From the NCBI GenBank assembly GCA_009602735.1, contig WELA01002258.1, positions 809,140 to 873,139 of the forward strand: 64,000 bases of DNA, given 5' to 3'. How positions within the stretch are numbered: the first letter of the stretch is position 1; each line of letters opens with the position of its first letter. Positions 46,301 to 55,624 of the stretch are shown one piece after another. The translations under genes were made by a program, and so were the position numbers. The notes under the pieces are model-generated. The model had not been told where the DNA came from. It did not search any database and saw nothing but the letters and a program-made list of their open reading frames with translations. The DNA comes from Mesotaenium endlicherianum. Lineage: Eukaryota; Streptophyta; Zygnematophyceae; Zygnematales; Mesotaeniaceae.

Positions 46301-46950
46301 CGCAAGGGAGGGCATCCCCAATTGCGGTGTGCGACCCGATTGCCGGTCAGAGCTTCGACGACGCACTCACGGCTGCGCTCAACCAGAGCTTAAACCCTGG
46401 TTGCGCACAAAACCCTAGCGCACGCCAATTTGCGCTGCCGGGGTTGCGATAAGCGCACGCACCAAGGGGGGTGCGCCACAAGCTTTGCCCGGGCCAGCCG
46501 CACTCCAGGCCACAGGTTGGCGTTACGAACCGTCCGCCCCATGAGCTACCTGGGGGCGCTACTTGGCAGCCCCGCAGCAGCCTCGGACGCTACGCACATT
46601 TGCGCAGGGCGCGCTTGCGCACGCGGCCGATAGCGCATCTGTGCGACCAGTGCAGTGGGGGGGAAACAGCGACAACGCTACAGCAGCGCCAGCGCCAGGT
46701 TCGCCAGCGCCAGGTGCACCAGCGCTAGCACCAGCGCAAAGTGCGCCACTGCCAGCGCCAGGTGCGTCAGTGCAGCGCCAGGTGCGTCAGTGCAGCGCCT
46801 GTGCCAAAGTACACCAACGCCACCACTAGTGCCAACGCCAGCGCCAGCGCCACCCGCAGCACCAATGCCAGACGCGCCAGCGCCAGCGCCACCTGGAGCG
46901 CCAGCGCCAGGTGCGCCCGCGCCAGCGCTAGCACTTCGCAAGCGCGACGG
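43370..46950. repeat. GC-rich degenerate tandem repeats inside G
   Basis: Very GC-rich DNA. Diverged units of about 500-560 bp are anchored by AGGCTTAAACCCTGACTGCG or close variants at about 43558, 44683 and 45178 (and again in the duplicated copy at about 45892 and 46387). Each is preceded by a CGCTGCGC/GCCCGATT-type box and followed by AAAACCC and a CGCACGCGCC-type run. Between about 45470 and 45700 there is a 10-12-bp minisatellite around GCCAGCGCCA. Long open frames in all six frames are a by-product of high GC and carry no known domain. Confidence 0.75.
44494..46910. repeat. Perfect 1,208-bp direct duplication flanking a single N
   Basis: 44494-45701 and 45703-46910 appear identical over the stretches compared, separated by one N at 45702. 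The offset is 1,209 throughout. This is most easily explained as two overlapping contig ends left unmerged, not as a biological duplication. Confidence 0.85.
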
Positions 46951-48128
46951 ACCAGGTTAGGGACGCCGTATTGAGAAGTCACTGCGCCTTCCTCGTTCCT
47001 TCCACTTCCTAGAGACGTTGTCAGCGCCAGCCGCCTCCGTCCTACACACGCTCGTCTCGCCGATCACGTCGATGCAGCTCAGCAACAAGGTCATCTCGTT
47101 GGCATTGCAATGGGAGCCGGCATTCTCATCTGCCGATCTAGGCGTGACGCTGGAGACGACGCGACAGGCAGCCCAGCTGCTGCTACAGCCCCGCGGTACC
47201 AGTCTATGCACCGCTGCCGGCAGGCCAGCGTCCGACGTCGCCTCCGTAGTGCTCCCCGCGCCCCGCGCGACCTCCGTGCGAGCGCAAGAGGATCAGCAAT
47301 CTTAACGCTGCGTTTCTGGATAATGCGCACGGAATTGTCCTCGTCCTTCGTCCTCGTCCTTGTCCTTCGTCCCGGTTGAGAGTCGGCAATGTTGCTGCGG
47401 ACGTATTATTGCGTGCACATTATTGCGAGGCGGCCTTATACTATCTATTGGGTTGCAGCAGCACTCTCTAGATGACTATGCGTAACTATTATCTCTCCTA
47501 ATATATTAGTACTTTACTTAGGGCTCAGTTACCTTGCAACACCGCATGCAGGTGAGCATTAATGCCATATTTTAGATGTCTTTGCTTTCACTCAATCACT
47601 ATATGAACTTTGTGGCCCTACTGTGCTACTGTGCTAACCACACATACAATATGTAACTAAATTCCCGGCTTCTTGGGGCTAACTCTTGTACTGGTGCTGA
47701 ACAGCTTGCGAGGCGCTTGAAGCCCAAAGGCATGAGAATGATCCAAGTTCCGTCCTCCTAACTCTCACAGAGGCGTAGGCACTTCAATTATGAATCAGAA
47801 CACACGGGATTGAGGCTTGCAGGGTCCTCGAGAGCTTGCTGTGATCTAAGAACGTGGCAGGCTGCAAGCATCAAGATGGGGGGGGGGCTGGAGGCCATCG
47901 TAATAAATCATAATGTTTTATTTCTTCTTCCAGCATTGGCGATGTACATAATCTTGAAATCCATGTATACGTTAAGACCAGATTTTTCCAAATCTGGATT
48001 TTGAAGTTGCATCAAAGCAACTTTGATTTGACTCCTTATTAGCGGCATGAAGCTCCTATGAAAAGGGTGAGCTTGGTCCCACTGCGGCCGAGACCTCAAC
48101 TAGGACACGAGCAAGTGTTTCCGACACC
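46951..48128. other. Unassigned inner region of G
   Basis: The first 400 bp (46,960-47,380) are moderately GC-rich, with a short plus-strand open frame (47018-47305, 95 aa, no domain) and a CGTCCTTGTCCTTCGTCC-type pyrimidine repeat. A donor-like GCAG/GTGAGC near 47550 and an acceptor-like TGAACAG near 47705 could mark a plus-strand intron. I recognise no protein. Confidence 0.3.
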
Positions 48129-48524
48129 TCAATAGCAGCAATAAGTGCCAGAAAGAGTGAATCTGCTCCCACTGCGGCTTGCTTTCGCCTTGTATATGTA
48201 ACAGTTAGTAGACCTTCGCGAAATGTAAAAGATGGCCGTCATTATGTCCACATCTTCCCCGTAGTAGTTTTGATCAAGAACATCATATGTGGCTGCGTAG
48301 TAGTTGGGCAGAAGTCGCAGACGAGAGAACCAAAGGTATCTGCCGGAACTCAGGTAGACAGAGACAGAGTACGAGTAACAGCTATCTCGTGGGGTCAAGC
48401 TGCGAGCAGCTGCCAGGGTGCTCTTCACTTCTTGGACTTCAGCCTGCTTGGCTTCCTTCTTCTTTGCAGTGCCCGCCGTGCGCCTCAAAAGGTCGGTGTC
48501 GATAGAAGTGCGGGAGGTGCACAT
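48129..48524 (-). CDS. Hypothetical 131-aa protein in G, possibly spliced to the right-arm leader
   Basis: Minus strand, ATG at 48524. The right arm of G has an inward TATA box (49961-49969) followed by a leader without ATG and a strong donor CAG/GTAAGA at 49777/49776. An acceptor TTATTTTGTAG lies at 48555, thirty bases before this ATG, which would be the first ATG of the spliced message. The protein has a Lys/Glu-rich stretch (AKKKEAKQAEVQEVKSTLA) and a Tyr-rich part (LLPNYYAATYDVLDQNYYGE). There is no known domain, signal peptide or membrane segment. It could be a captured host exon, an element protein or chance. Confidence 0.35.
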   Translation of the reverse strand: MCTSRTSIDTDLLRRTAGTAKKKEAKQAEVQEVKSTLAAARSLTPRDSCYSYSVSVYLSSGRYLWFSRLRLLPNYYAATYDVLDQNYYGEDVDIMTAIFYISRRSTNCYIYKAKASRSGSRFTLSGTYCCY

Positions 48525-48554
48525 CTTGAGCGTGGGTGTCTCGCGTGTTCAGAT

Positions 48555-49661
48555 CTACAAAATAACAGAAGAGAATGAGTGCCAAGTTGACTTAGCGTGA
48601 TGTCCCTACCATTGAGCATATGATATATTGAACATGTGATGCGGCTTTGGTTCATACACAGCAATGCAGACCATGCAGCTGAACGCTATCAGAACAGAGA
48701 TAATAAACAGGGTCAATCAGGCGTGTGTGGAGACGGGTGGAGGTATCTACTTGGGTGCTAATAAATACCTTTCACATGAGTACATGTAGTGTTCAAGCAA
48801 TATGTCTACGCATACACATGGCTGGGTGCCTTAGCAGCCAGCAAACAAACGTTTTTTGTGTTATAAAATAATACTGCGTACGTATTCAAATGTATACTAT
48901 CAACATAAATTTACGTCTGTAAATGGCCAAGACGTGCATATTTGTGCAGCTAACAACTCATGGACGTTCCGTATAAAATGTATACCTGTACAGGTATGGC
49001 CTGTAAGGCAAGTGACGGCGACATCCTTGCATTCCTCTGCGCTACTCTTTGCAAGAGCTCCATAAAGTGCGCCTGCCAATGACGTGACGATGGTGACACA
49101 ACAATACAAGCAGGTAAGTTCATAGCTTGGGGAGAGTGAAGGGAAGACTTTGCGTCCTGTGTCTGTATTCACACCGACAAGAGCTGTTATTTGATGCGAG
49201 AAAGAAACACCCTCCTGTAGCCCGGACATATTGAATCATTATTGCGTTCTAGCATCCGCTCCTAGACATGTTTGTGTTTATTAATGGGACACAAATAGCG
49301 TCAACTACTTGCTGAAATCACTAAGAAGAGAAGCTTTGCACCCACTTTCCCACTCGCCAAGGCCATCTTGTTCTTGTGTTCAAACTGCTGCACTGAAAGC
49401 ACCATGAGATAAAAACATCACGTGTCAGCTGATAAGTTACACAGTAACGTGGAAGACAGCACTATCCCTGCCATGACCTCAAGTTGCAGGTAGTCATGCA
49501 GACGTCCTTCACTTATTGCCAAATATGAAAAGAATTGTAAGCAACGAAGCACACCAATTGACCTACAGCTAACTAAGCATGCGCGAAGAGAAACTCCTGG
49601 GCTCATATTGCGAACGGTGACTACCAACGTGGATGTATAAGACTACCCACATTTAACCTGT
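48555..49661 (-). other. Putative intron and unassigned sequence of G
   Basis: Lies between the acceptor near 48555 and the inner edge of the right arm. A minus-strand open frame at 48900-49229 (109 aa) has a weak hydrophobic stretch (LYCCVTIVTSLAGALYGALA) but no family match. A plus-strand donor-like CAG/GTAAGT lies at 49112. Nothing is firmly supported. Confidence 0.25.
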
Positions 49662-50670
49662 AAATGACGCTTCTGTTGACAATTGATAGACCACCAACAC
49701 GATACATCATTATGAGACTCGTCAAATCAACAAGTTGTCGCGGTTATAAAACGCAACGACGACATGGCGCTCTTACCTGAATATGACCGGGGGCGTCGAG
49801 GCCTTGTACCGGGGTCGTGAATGCCTCCAAGAGCTTCTTCGCGGGCACAAACACTAGGTCAATTTTTGTGGCCAGTTGTTATCTTCGCGAGGTCAGTCTG
49901 CAGAACAACAGCGTGTGTAATTGAGGAGTCGATTGTGCAAGGAGAAGCTTTACACGAACCTTATATATACTGCTCGACGCCACTGGACGAAACTGGATGA
50001 AACATCCTGTTGTGGTTCTGGAGGAAACGTCCGGTCTACTCCCGAGCTCTGCCTGAGCTGCTCCTGAGGCTGACGATTCAAAAAATGTCAGGTGTGACTA
50101 AATCCAGGTCGACTCGAGTTGAATCCCCGGTCCTTGGTGCGACTCGAGAATGTTGGAAGTGCATGACCTGAGATGGCTTGGAAGAACTGGAGATACTATA
50201 ATTGGTATAAACTGGTACCGCCTCTGAAAGCAGTGCATGTGAGTCGTGACATGAGAGTTGTTTGATCTTGAGTCAACGCGGTTGGAACCCATTCCAGCAT
50301 CTTGAAATCTCACGTGGACCGATCAGGGCGATGCTTACGCGTGGGACTTTCCGTATGCACCAGCTCGCATGCGTCCTTGTTCTCTTCTCATTTGACAATT
50401 GATCCCAGTAATATAGTCATCGTCAATGGTTTCACAACCGTGATTCTTTCATCGAAGCACCGTAATGAACACCGGGTCAAGCGCAACGCGGCGCCTAGTA
50501 CTTATTGCCTCATGGTCCCTCCTCCACCGCCACTGCTACCTTGTGACGAATTTTCTGCCCGCAGCGTGTACAATATGCGAGTGTGAGCGAGAATGACTTT
50601 GACTTTTAGCAAGTGCATGACCGGATGACAATCGACTGTGACCGAGTGACCCTCGCTCCGACTCAATTCC
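49662..50670 (-). repeat. G right inverted repeat with inward TATA box and donor site
   Basis: The uninterrupted arm of G. The minus strand reads inwards: CTCGCTCACACTCGC near 50580, the ACCCGGTGTTCATTACGGTGC region near 50470, GCATGCGAGCTGG near 50370, TATATATAAGG at 49960-49969, donor CAG/GTAAGA at 49777, and GTCATTTACAGG near the inner edge. It gives the sequence that the left arm had before E inserted. Confidence 0.78.
49961..49969 (-). promoter_or_regulatory. TATA box in the right arm of G
   Basis: Minus strand GTATATATAAGG, kept with its surroundings in the left arm at 42993-43004. Both would drive transcription into the element. Confidence 0.45.
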
Positions 50671-51232
50671 TTGCTCTATACGCAGCCTTACGTTCCCCCT
50701 AGCCGCGTTTACCACCTTTCATGGCGATTTGCTCCAGTTGGCAGTGGCTACTGTGGCTTGCTTCGGTTGGCTTTACCAGACTTCAATGCGATGCGTTCTC
50801 CTTTGGGTATCTGAAGCCCGTCCGCTCTACCTTTTTTTCTCTGACCTATTTCAAGGCTGTTTCAAGGTGGTACAAGGAGTGTTCGTTACTAAGATCACCT
50901 GAGGGCTCTAATCAGTAGAAAATCAAATATATGGATGATGTTTAAATTCTTCTAGCATTTGCGGTCGTGCTTAACAGTGTCTGTCCCTTAGCACGTGCAT
51001 AGCCTTTCAGCACGTGTGCCTTCGACCTGGTCGATGTGTCGGTCGATGTATCGATGGCCCTCCTCACGTGCGGGCAAACATGGTCGATCAATCTTCGCAC
51101 GTGTGTCGGTGACAAGCCTTACCAGGGTTAACCCATCCCTGGGCTCCTGAACTTGCACCATGCAACGATGACCAGTACTCGAGGCATCATTCTCCTTCAC
51201 CCAACTCTCACCGTCTGCTTACCCTGAGATTT
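50671..51232. other. Spacer between G and F
   Basis: No gene seen. A stretch near 50990-51110 repeats GCACGTGT/CACGTGC boxes and GGTCGATGTGTCGGTCGATG, a short imperfect tandem repeat. It may belong to the 3' LTR of F, but it does not match the LTR-like sequence at the other end of F. Confidence 0.4.
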
Positions 51233-51958
51233 TAGCAGAAAATTCAAAAAAATACCTGCCTTGCCTTAATTCCTCCTACACCCCTCCCTTTCAGCTGAGG
51301 CGTCCCTGCCTTTTCTGCTGAAAGCTATTATTTTCCAGCCTTCTAGCTAGGGGTTTAGGGAGGCAGTCAGGACATTCCCATTGTTCTGCCATAATCTCTT
51401 CCTCGCCAATGCAGGATGTGTGCCAACGGGCACCACACTTATCGCAAGTTACCATTGCTTCCTGATCATCCAGCACTTTGCAGCTGGCACAAGGCGTGGC
51501 TGGCACCAATTCCTCGGGCACAACCCTAATCGTAGGATTAATATTCGGCAAATGGCTTAGCGAACAATTTTGCACGTGGTCTCTCATGGTTTTACCATCG
51601 AAACCTTCCAGTTCAAACACACCATTGTCAAACGCATGCACCTGAACTGGTGTCGATGGTGGTCTTGGTCTGGCGCTTGCGGTAGAAAAAGTCTCCTTCT
51701 TGAATCTGCGTCATCTGCAGGCGGTAACTTCCGTCTCGCGTCCTGGCGTAACGCTGCGTATCTCTTTTCTGTGCAATTTTCAGATTGTCCAGTGCAGCCG
51801 GCATTATGCGCTCAAATAACGCCTTACGGCGTACCATCACCTTTAGCAGTTTATCAGGGCTGTCCAGGTCTTTCACTTGTTTAATCTCCCGCTTGATGCT
51901 GTTGGGCACTACTAGACTTCTGCCAAACAATATCTGATATGGCAAGTAATGCGCCAAG
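51233..51958 (-). repeat. Tandem duplicate of the 3' end of F (integrase end plus PHD finger)
   Basis: Repeats 51959 to about 52707. Both copies begin TTTAGCAGAAAATTC and both run into GATATGGC(A/C)AGTA(A/T)TGCGCCAAG. Divergence is around 7-8 percent by eye, so it is a real old duplication. It contains a second PHD finger (CASCKVLDDQEAMVTCDKCG, WECPDCL) and a second integrase-end segment (LPYQILFGRSLVVPNSIKRE). Confidence 0.85.
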
Positions 51959-52020
51959 ACTTTAGCAGAAAATTCAAAAAAATACCTGCCTTGCCTTAAT
52001 TCCTCTTACACCCCTCCCTT

Positions 52021-53357
52021 TCAGCTGAGGCGTCCCTGCCTTTTCTGCTGAAAGCTATTATTTTCCAGTCCTGTAGCTAGGGGTTTAGGAAGGCAATCAG
52101 GACATTCCCATCGTCCTGCCATAATTACTTCCTCGCCAATGCAGAAAGTGTGCCAACGGGCACCACACTTGTCGCAAGTTACCATTGCTTCTTGATTGTC
52201 CAGCACTTTGCAGCTGGCACAAGGCGTGGCAGGCACCAATTCCTCGGGCACATCCCTAACTGCGGGATCAATATTCGGCAAATGGCATAGCGAGCAATTT
52301 CGCACGTGGTCTCTTATGGTTTTACCATCAGAACCTTCCAGTTCTAACACACCATTGTCAAACGCATGTTTCACGCGCAAGATCACTGCACCTGAACTGG
52401 TGTCGATGGTGGTCTTGGTCTAGCGCTTGCGGTAGACAAAGTCTCCTTCTTGAATCCGCGTCATCTGCAGGCAGTAGCTCCCGTCTGGCGTCCTGGCGTA
52501 ACGTTGCGTATCTCTTTTCTGTGCAATTTTCAGATTGTCTACTGCAGCCGATATCATGCGCTCAAATAACGCCTTACACGCACCATCACTTTTAAAAGTT
52601 TATCAGGGCTGTCCAGGTCTTTCACCTGTTCAATCTCCTGCTTGATGCTGCTGGGCACTATTGGACTTTCGCCAAACAGTATCTGATATGGCCAGTATTG
52701 CGCCAAGGCAGCCTGTTTGCTGAATTTGTAACCCATAACCAGCCATGGCAGGGCTAGATCCCAGTCACGCTTGTCATGCTCGAGGCAAAACTTGCGCAAC
52801 GCAGACTTAACGATTTGCACCATCCTTTCTGCCAGACCATCTGCTTGCGGATGATCTCTAGACGTAGTGCGATGATCAATGAAGCATCTATCCAAGAGTT
52901 TCTGAAAAGACCCTTGGAACTCAGACCCTTGGTCTGTCAGCACTTCTGCTGGAGCTCCATGACGCACAATCACACCATTGAGTAGCGCTTCTGCGGTCCC
53001 CAGACTCTCCTTAGCAGTCAGAGGCACGACCTCTATCCACTTAGAGAAATGCTCAATCATGACCATGATATACTTGTTACCTCGCTTAGACAGCGGTAGC
53101 TCACCTGCGAGATCGCAGCTCCAGCGATAGCCTAGGCCCATGATCGGCAAAGGTTGCAAATGTGGATGTTGCTGTGTAAAACCAGCCTTGACGCGATCAC
53201 AGCTTTGGCAAGCCTTGATCACATCTTCACACTGCTGCTTCATGTCCCTCCACCAGTAAGACAGTTCCAAAAGACTATACGTCTTCTTGACACCATAGTG
53301 TCCAGTGTTCTCGTGCATTTCCTGCACAAGAGCTCGTCTCCCGATGGGTTGTGGCAC
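52021..53357 (-). CDS. Element F integrase with C-terminal PHD finger
   Basis: Integrase zinc finger (HENTGHYGVKKTYSLLEL, CQSCDRVKAG), then a catalytic core with CDLAGELPLSKRGNKYIMVM, VLTDQGSEFQGSF and DHPQADGLAERMVQIVKSAL, then the C-terminal part (PYQILFGESPIVPSSIKQEI; QRYARTPDG-type segment near 52480). A C4HC3 PHD finger follows at about 52093-52221: CASC, CDKC, H, C, then WECPDC. PHD fingers usually read histone H3 tails. In this position one would do the job that a chromodomain does in chromoviruses, guiding insertion. That is inference. The frame is broken at a few points. Confidence 0.88.
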
Positions 53358-53399
53358 TAACTTCTCCTGACCAGTACCTTCAATTTTGAAGAGGTTGTT

Positions 53400-55618
53400 G
53401 CGTTTCCAGCAAAACCATTCAGCTCAATGGCTTACCTGATCCTTCTCCTTTACTCATAGTCCTTCCAAGAGAATTCCCGTCTTCAGCCACTGCATAGTAT
53501 CTTGATCTTTCCAGATTTCTGGACTGAACAGGAATAGAGGCTCAGCTTCACCTGATGCTACTAATCCAGCCATTTCGGCTCAGCAAGCCACCAACTCTGC
53601 TGGGCTGCTCGGGTGTTCGTCTTCTCAAGCTCCTGTTCTGTCGTCTGAAGATGGGTCTGGGTTCCTGCTGAGTCCATTGGCGTCGTTGTTGAGCACTCCT
53701 GCTCTGTGCACCACTGTCATTAGGTACTCTTGTAGCTTAAGAGCCTAGCGAGCTAACTTACCAGTGAGGTCTCCATTCTTCATCAGCCATAGTAATGGTG
53801 AGTGATCCGTGATCAGCGTGAAGGGTCTTCCCCACAGATACTCTCTGAAGTGTGTGACAGCCCAAACCACTGCCAGCAGCTCTCCTTCGTAGGACGAGTA
53901 GTTGCTCTCCGCTCGATTCTTAGATCGTGAGGCATAGGCAATGACAAACTACTCTCTAGGGCTTGCGGCCTGAGTGAGTATTGCGCCAATTCCCACACGA
54001 CACCAGTCAGTGTGCAGATTGAACGGCTTGGAGTAGTCGGGCGTTCGCAAGACTGGAGCTGTTACCAGCCGCTCCTTAAGCTCGTTCATGGCTTTCTCCT
54101 GAACTTCTGTCCACACAAAAGGCACATCCTTTTCCAGGAGTTCCGTCAGGGGTTTAGCAATTCTACTATAATCCTTCACAAACTTACGATAGTATCCGCT
54201 TAGCCCTAACAGAGCTTTCAGCTTAGACACATTCGCAGGTGCAGGTATCTTATAAATGGCCTCAGTCTTCACTGTAGTGAAACAGATAGATGAAGTACTT
54301 ATTGAAATATAATACTTTATCTATTCAAGACAAGGATCTTTGAACACAAGTGGTAGCTTCTTGAAAGAGAGATGGCTTCTTGAAAATTAATATATTTCTG
54401 GATTTTGGCAAGTACAAGAGGGATTCTGGAATGTCTTTCTATGTTCTAGCTCTTGTTAATATACTTGCTAAATAAGTAATTTCTAGGAAGGTGTATGTTA
54501 ATGTGTTGGCACCCAACACATCCCAAAACTTGCCACCTCTTTCTAGAATAATGTACACATGTCCTTTTGACCTAAAAATGGCACATTTGACTTTTGCCAC
54601 GTGGAGTTCTTCTAGGTCTTTCCTCTAACTTCGAAAATGCCTTAGAAGGTTCAAAGGACATGAACCAAGTCACTAGAGTACCTATTCACACTTGAATCCA
54701 CACAATACTACTTCAAATATATTTGAAAACATTAAAATATATGCAAACTAATATATAATAACTTAAATCACTACATTCACAGCCTGAGGGGACATAGCAT
54801 TGTTCCCAATCTCATGTCCTAGGGAAGGCACGTGTGCCTCAAAGAATCTGCACTTCCCTGGATGCAGCTTCATCTGGAATTTCTCCAGGCGTTGAAACAC
54901 TTGTTCCAAGTGCTTGAGGTGCTCCTCTATGGTCTTGCTGAATACTACCACATTGTCAATGTATGGTTTAGCAAAATCCAGCCCCTCCAGCACTTTATCC
55001 ATAGTCCTCTAAAATATGGCTGGGGCATTTTGCAGCCCAAATGGCATTACTTTCCATTGCCAAAGTTCCCTTTGAGCCCAGAAAGCGGTCTTACCTTGAT
55101 CTTCTGATTTCACAGGAATCTGGTTGAAGCCTTGGCGCAGATCGATAATGCTGAACACCTTTCCGGTGGTGGCAATTGCAAAGATCCGCTCCGGTGTAGG
55201 CATCACATAGCTGTCTGGCTCCGTATAGAGATTCAGTCGCCTATAAATCTCCACACATACGAGTGGCAGTGTAATTGCCGGCCTCGTCCTTTTTAGCGAC
55301 TACTACTTTGGGAGCCCCATGCACTGAGGTGGATTTTCCAATCATGCGGAGTTAATGCAGCTCTTCGCAAGTTTTCTCCACACAGTCCCACTCTGTCTGA
55401 CTCAGCTTATGCGGCCCAAGTCTGACTGGGTCATCAGTAGTGAGGGTGATTTCACACATACTGGCACTGGTTCTACCAATCTCCTCTTCAGTAAACGCAA
55501 ACACCTTGCGGTGTTTCTTCAGCAACCTTTCTACTTGTGCTCTCTGCTGGGCTGAGACCATTTTCCCAATGGCAAAAGTCTCAATTTCAGGTTGCTTCTC
55601 CCCAACAAAGGCATCCAA
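53400..55618 (-). CDS. Element F reverse transcriptase and RNase H
   Basis: RT start at about 55618 (VSAQQRAQVERLLKKHRKVF). Fingers and palm follow near 55009-55254 (FSIIDLRQGFNQIPVKSEDQ; WKVMPFGLQNAPAIF) and 54780-55002 (YIDN-box region, VVVFSKTIEEHLKHLEQVFQ). The RT end and RNase H start lie at 53949-54272 (LLGLSGYYRKFVKDYSRIAK; DYSKPFNLHTDW), with an RNase H remainder down to about 53,700. It is split by a solo LTR of the R family. It is broken in several places. Confidence 0.87.
54273..54775 (-). mobile_element. Solo LTR of the R family inside F
   Basis: 503 bp, TGTAGTGAAAC to AATCACTACA, close to the LTRs of R (a few percent different). Flanked by the 5-bp target duplication TTCAC (54268-54272 and 54776-54780). 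It is left after recombination between the two LTRs of a full copy. Confidence 0.95.
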
Positions 55619-55624
55619 TAGTTG

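Larger units (their letters stand above)
30670..50670. mobile_element. Element G: long terminal-inverted-repeat element of unknown family
   Basis: The sequence 30,670-31,027 plus 42,617-43,312 is repeated in inverted orientation at 49,662-50,670. Shared blocks in order include ATTCTCGCTCACACTCG, TACTAGGCGCCGC, TTGCGCTTGACCCGGTG, GCATGCGAGCT, CGGTCCACGTGA, CGACCTGG, AGCTCGGGAGTAGACCGGACG, TATATATAAGGTTCGTGTAAAG and GTCATTTACAGG. Arms are about 1.0-1.06 kb. Without the nested E (11.6 kb) it is about 8.4 kb. No transposase is recognised between the arms, so it is probably non-autonomous. Long arms resemble Mutator-like or foldback elements, but I could not define the outermost bases or a target duplication. 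Confidence 0.7.

Noticed and set aside
43550-46400. Possible CRISPR-like or rRNA-spacer array from the regular CTTAAACCCTG anchors
   Set aside because: Units are about 500 bp and diverged, with no short direct repeats and unique spacers, and no rRNA gene sequence was recognised.
43263-46974. Many long overlapping open frames (up to about 300 codons) on both strands in the GC-rich interior of G
   Set aside because: They occur in all frames, follow the tandem repeats and the duplication, are rich in Ala/Pro/Arg and show no domain. High GC content makes stop codons rare.
50302-50586. Plus-strand 94-codon frame in the right arm of G
   Set aside because: Not kept in the left arm and no domain; most likely chance.
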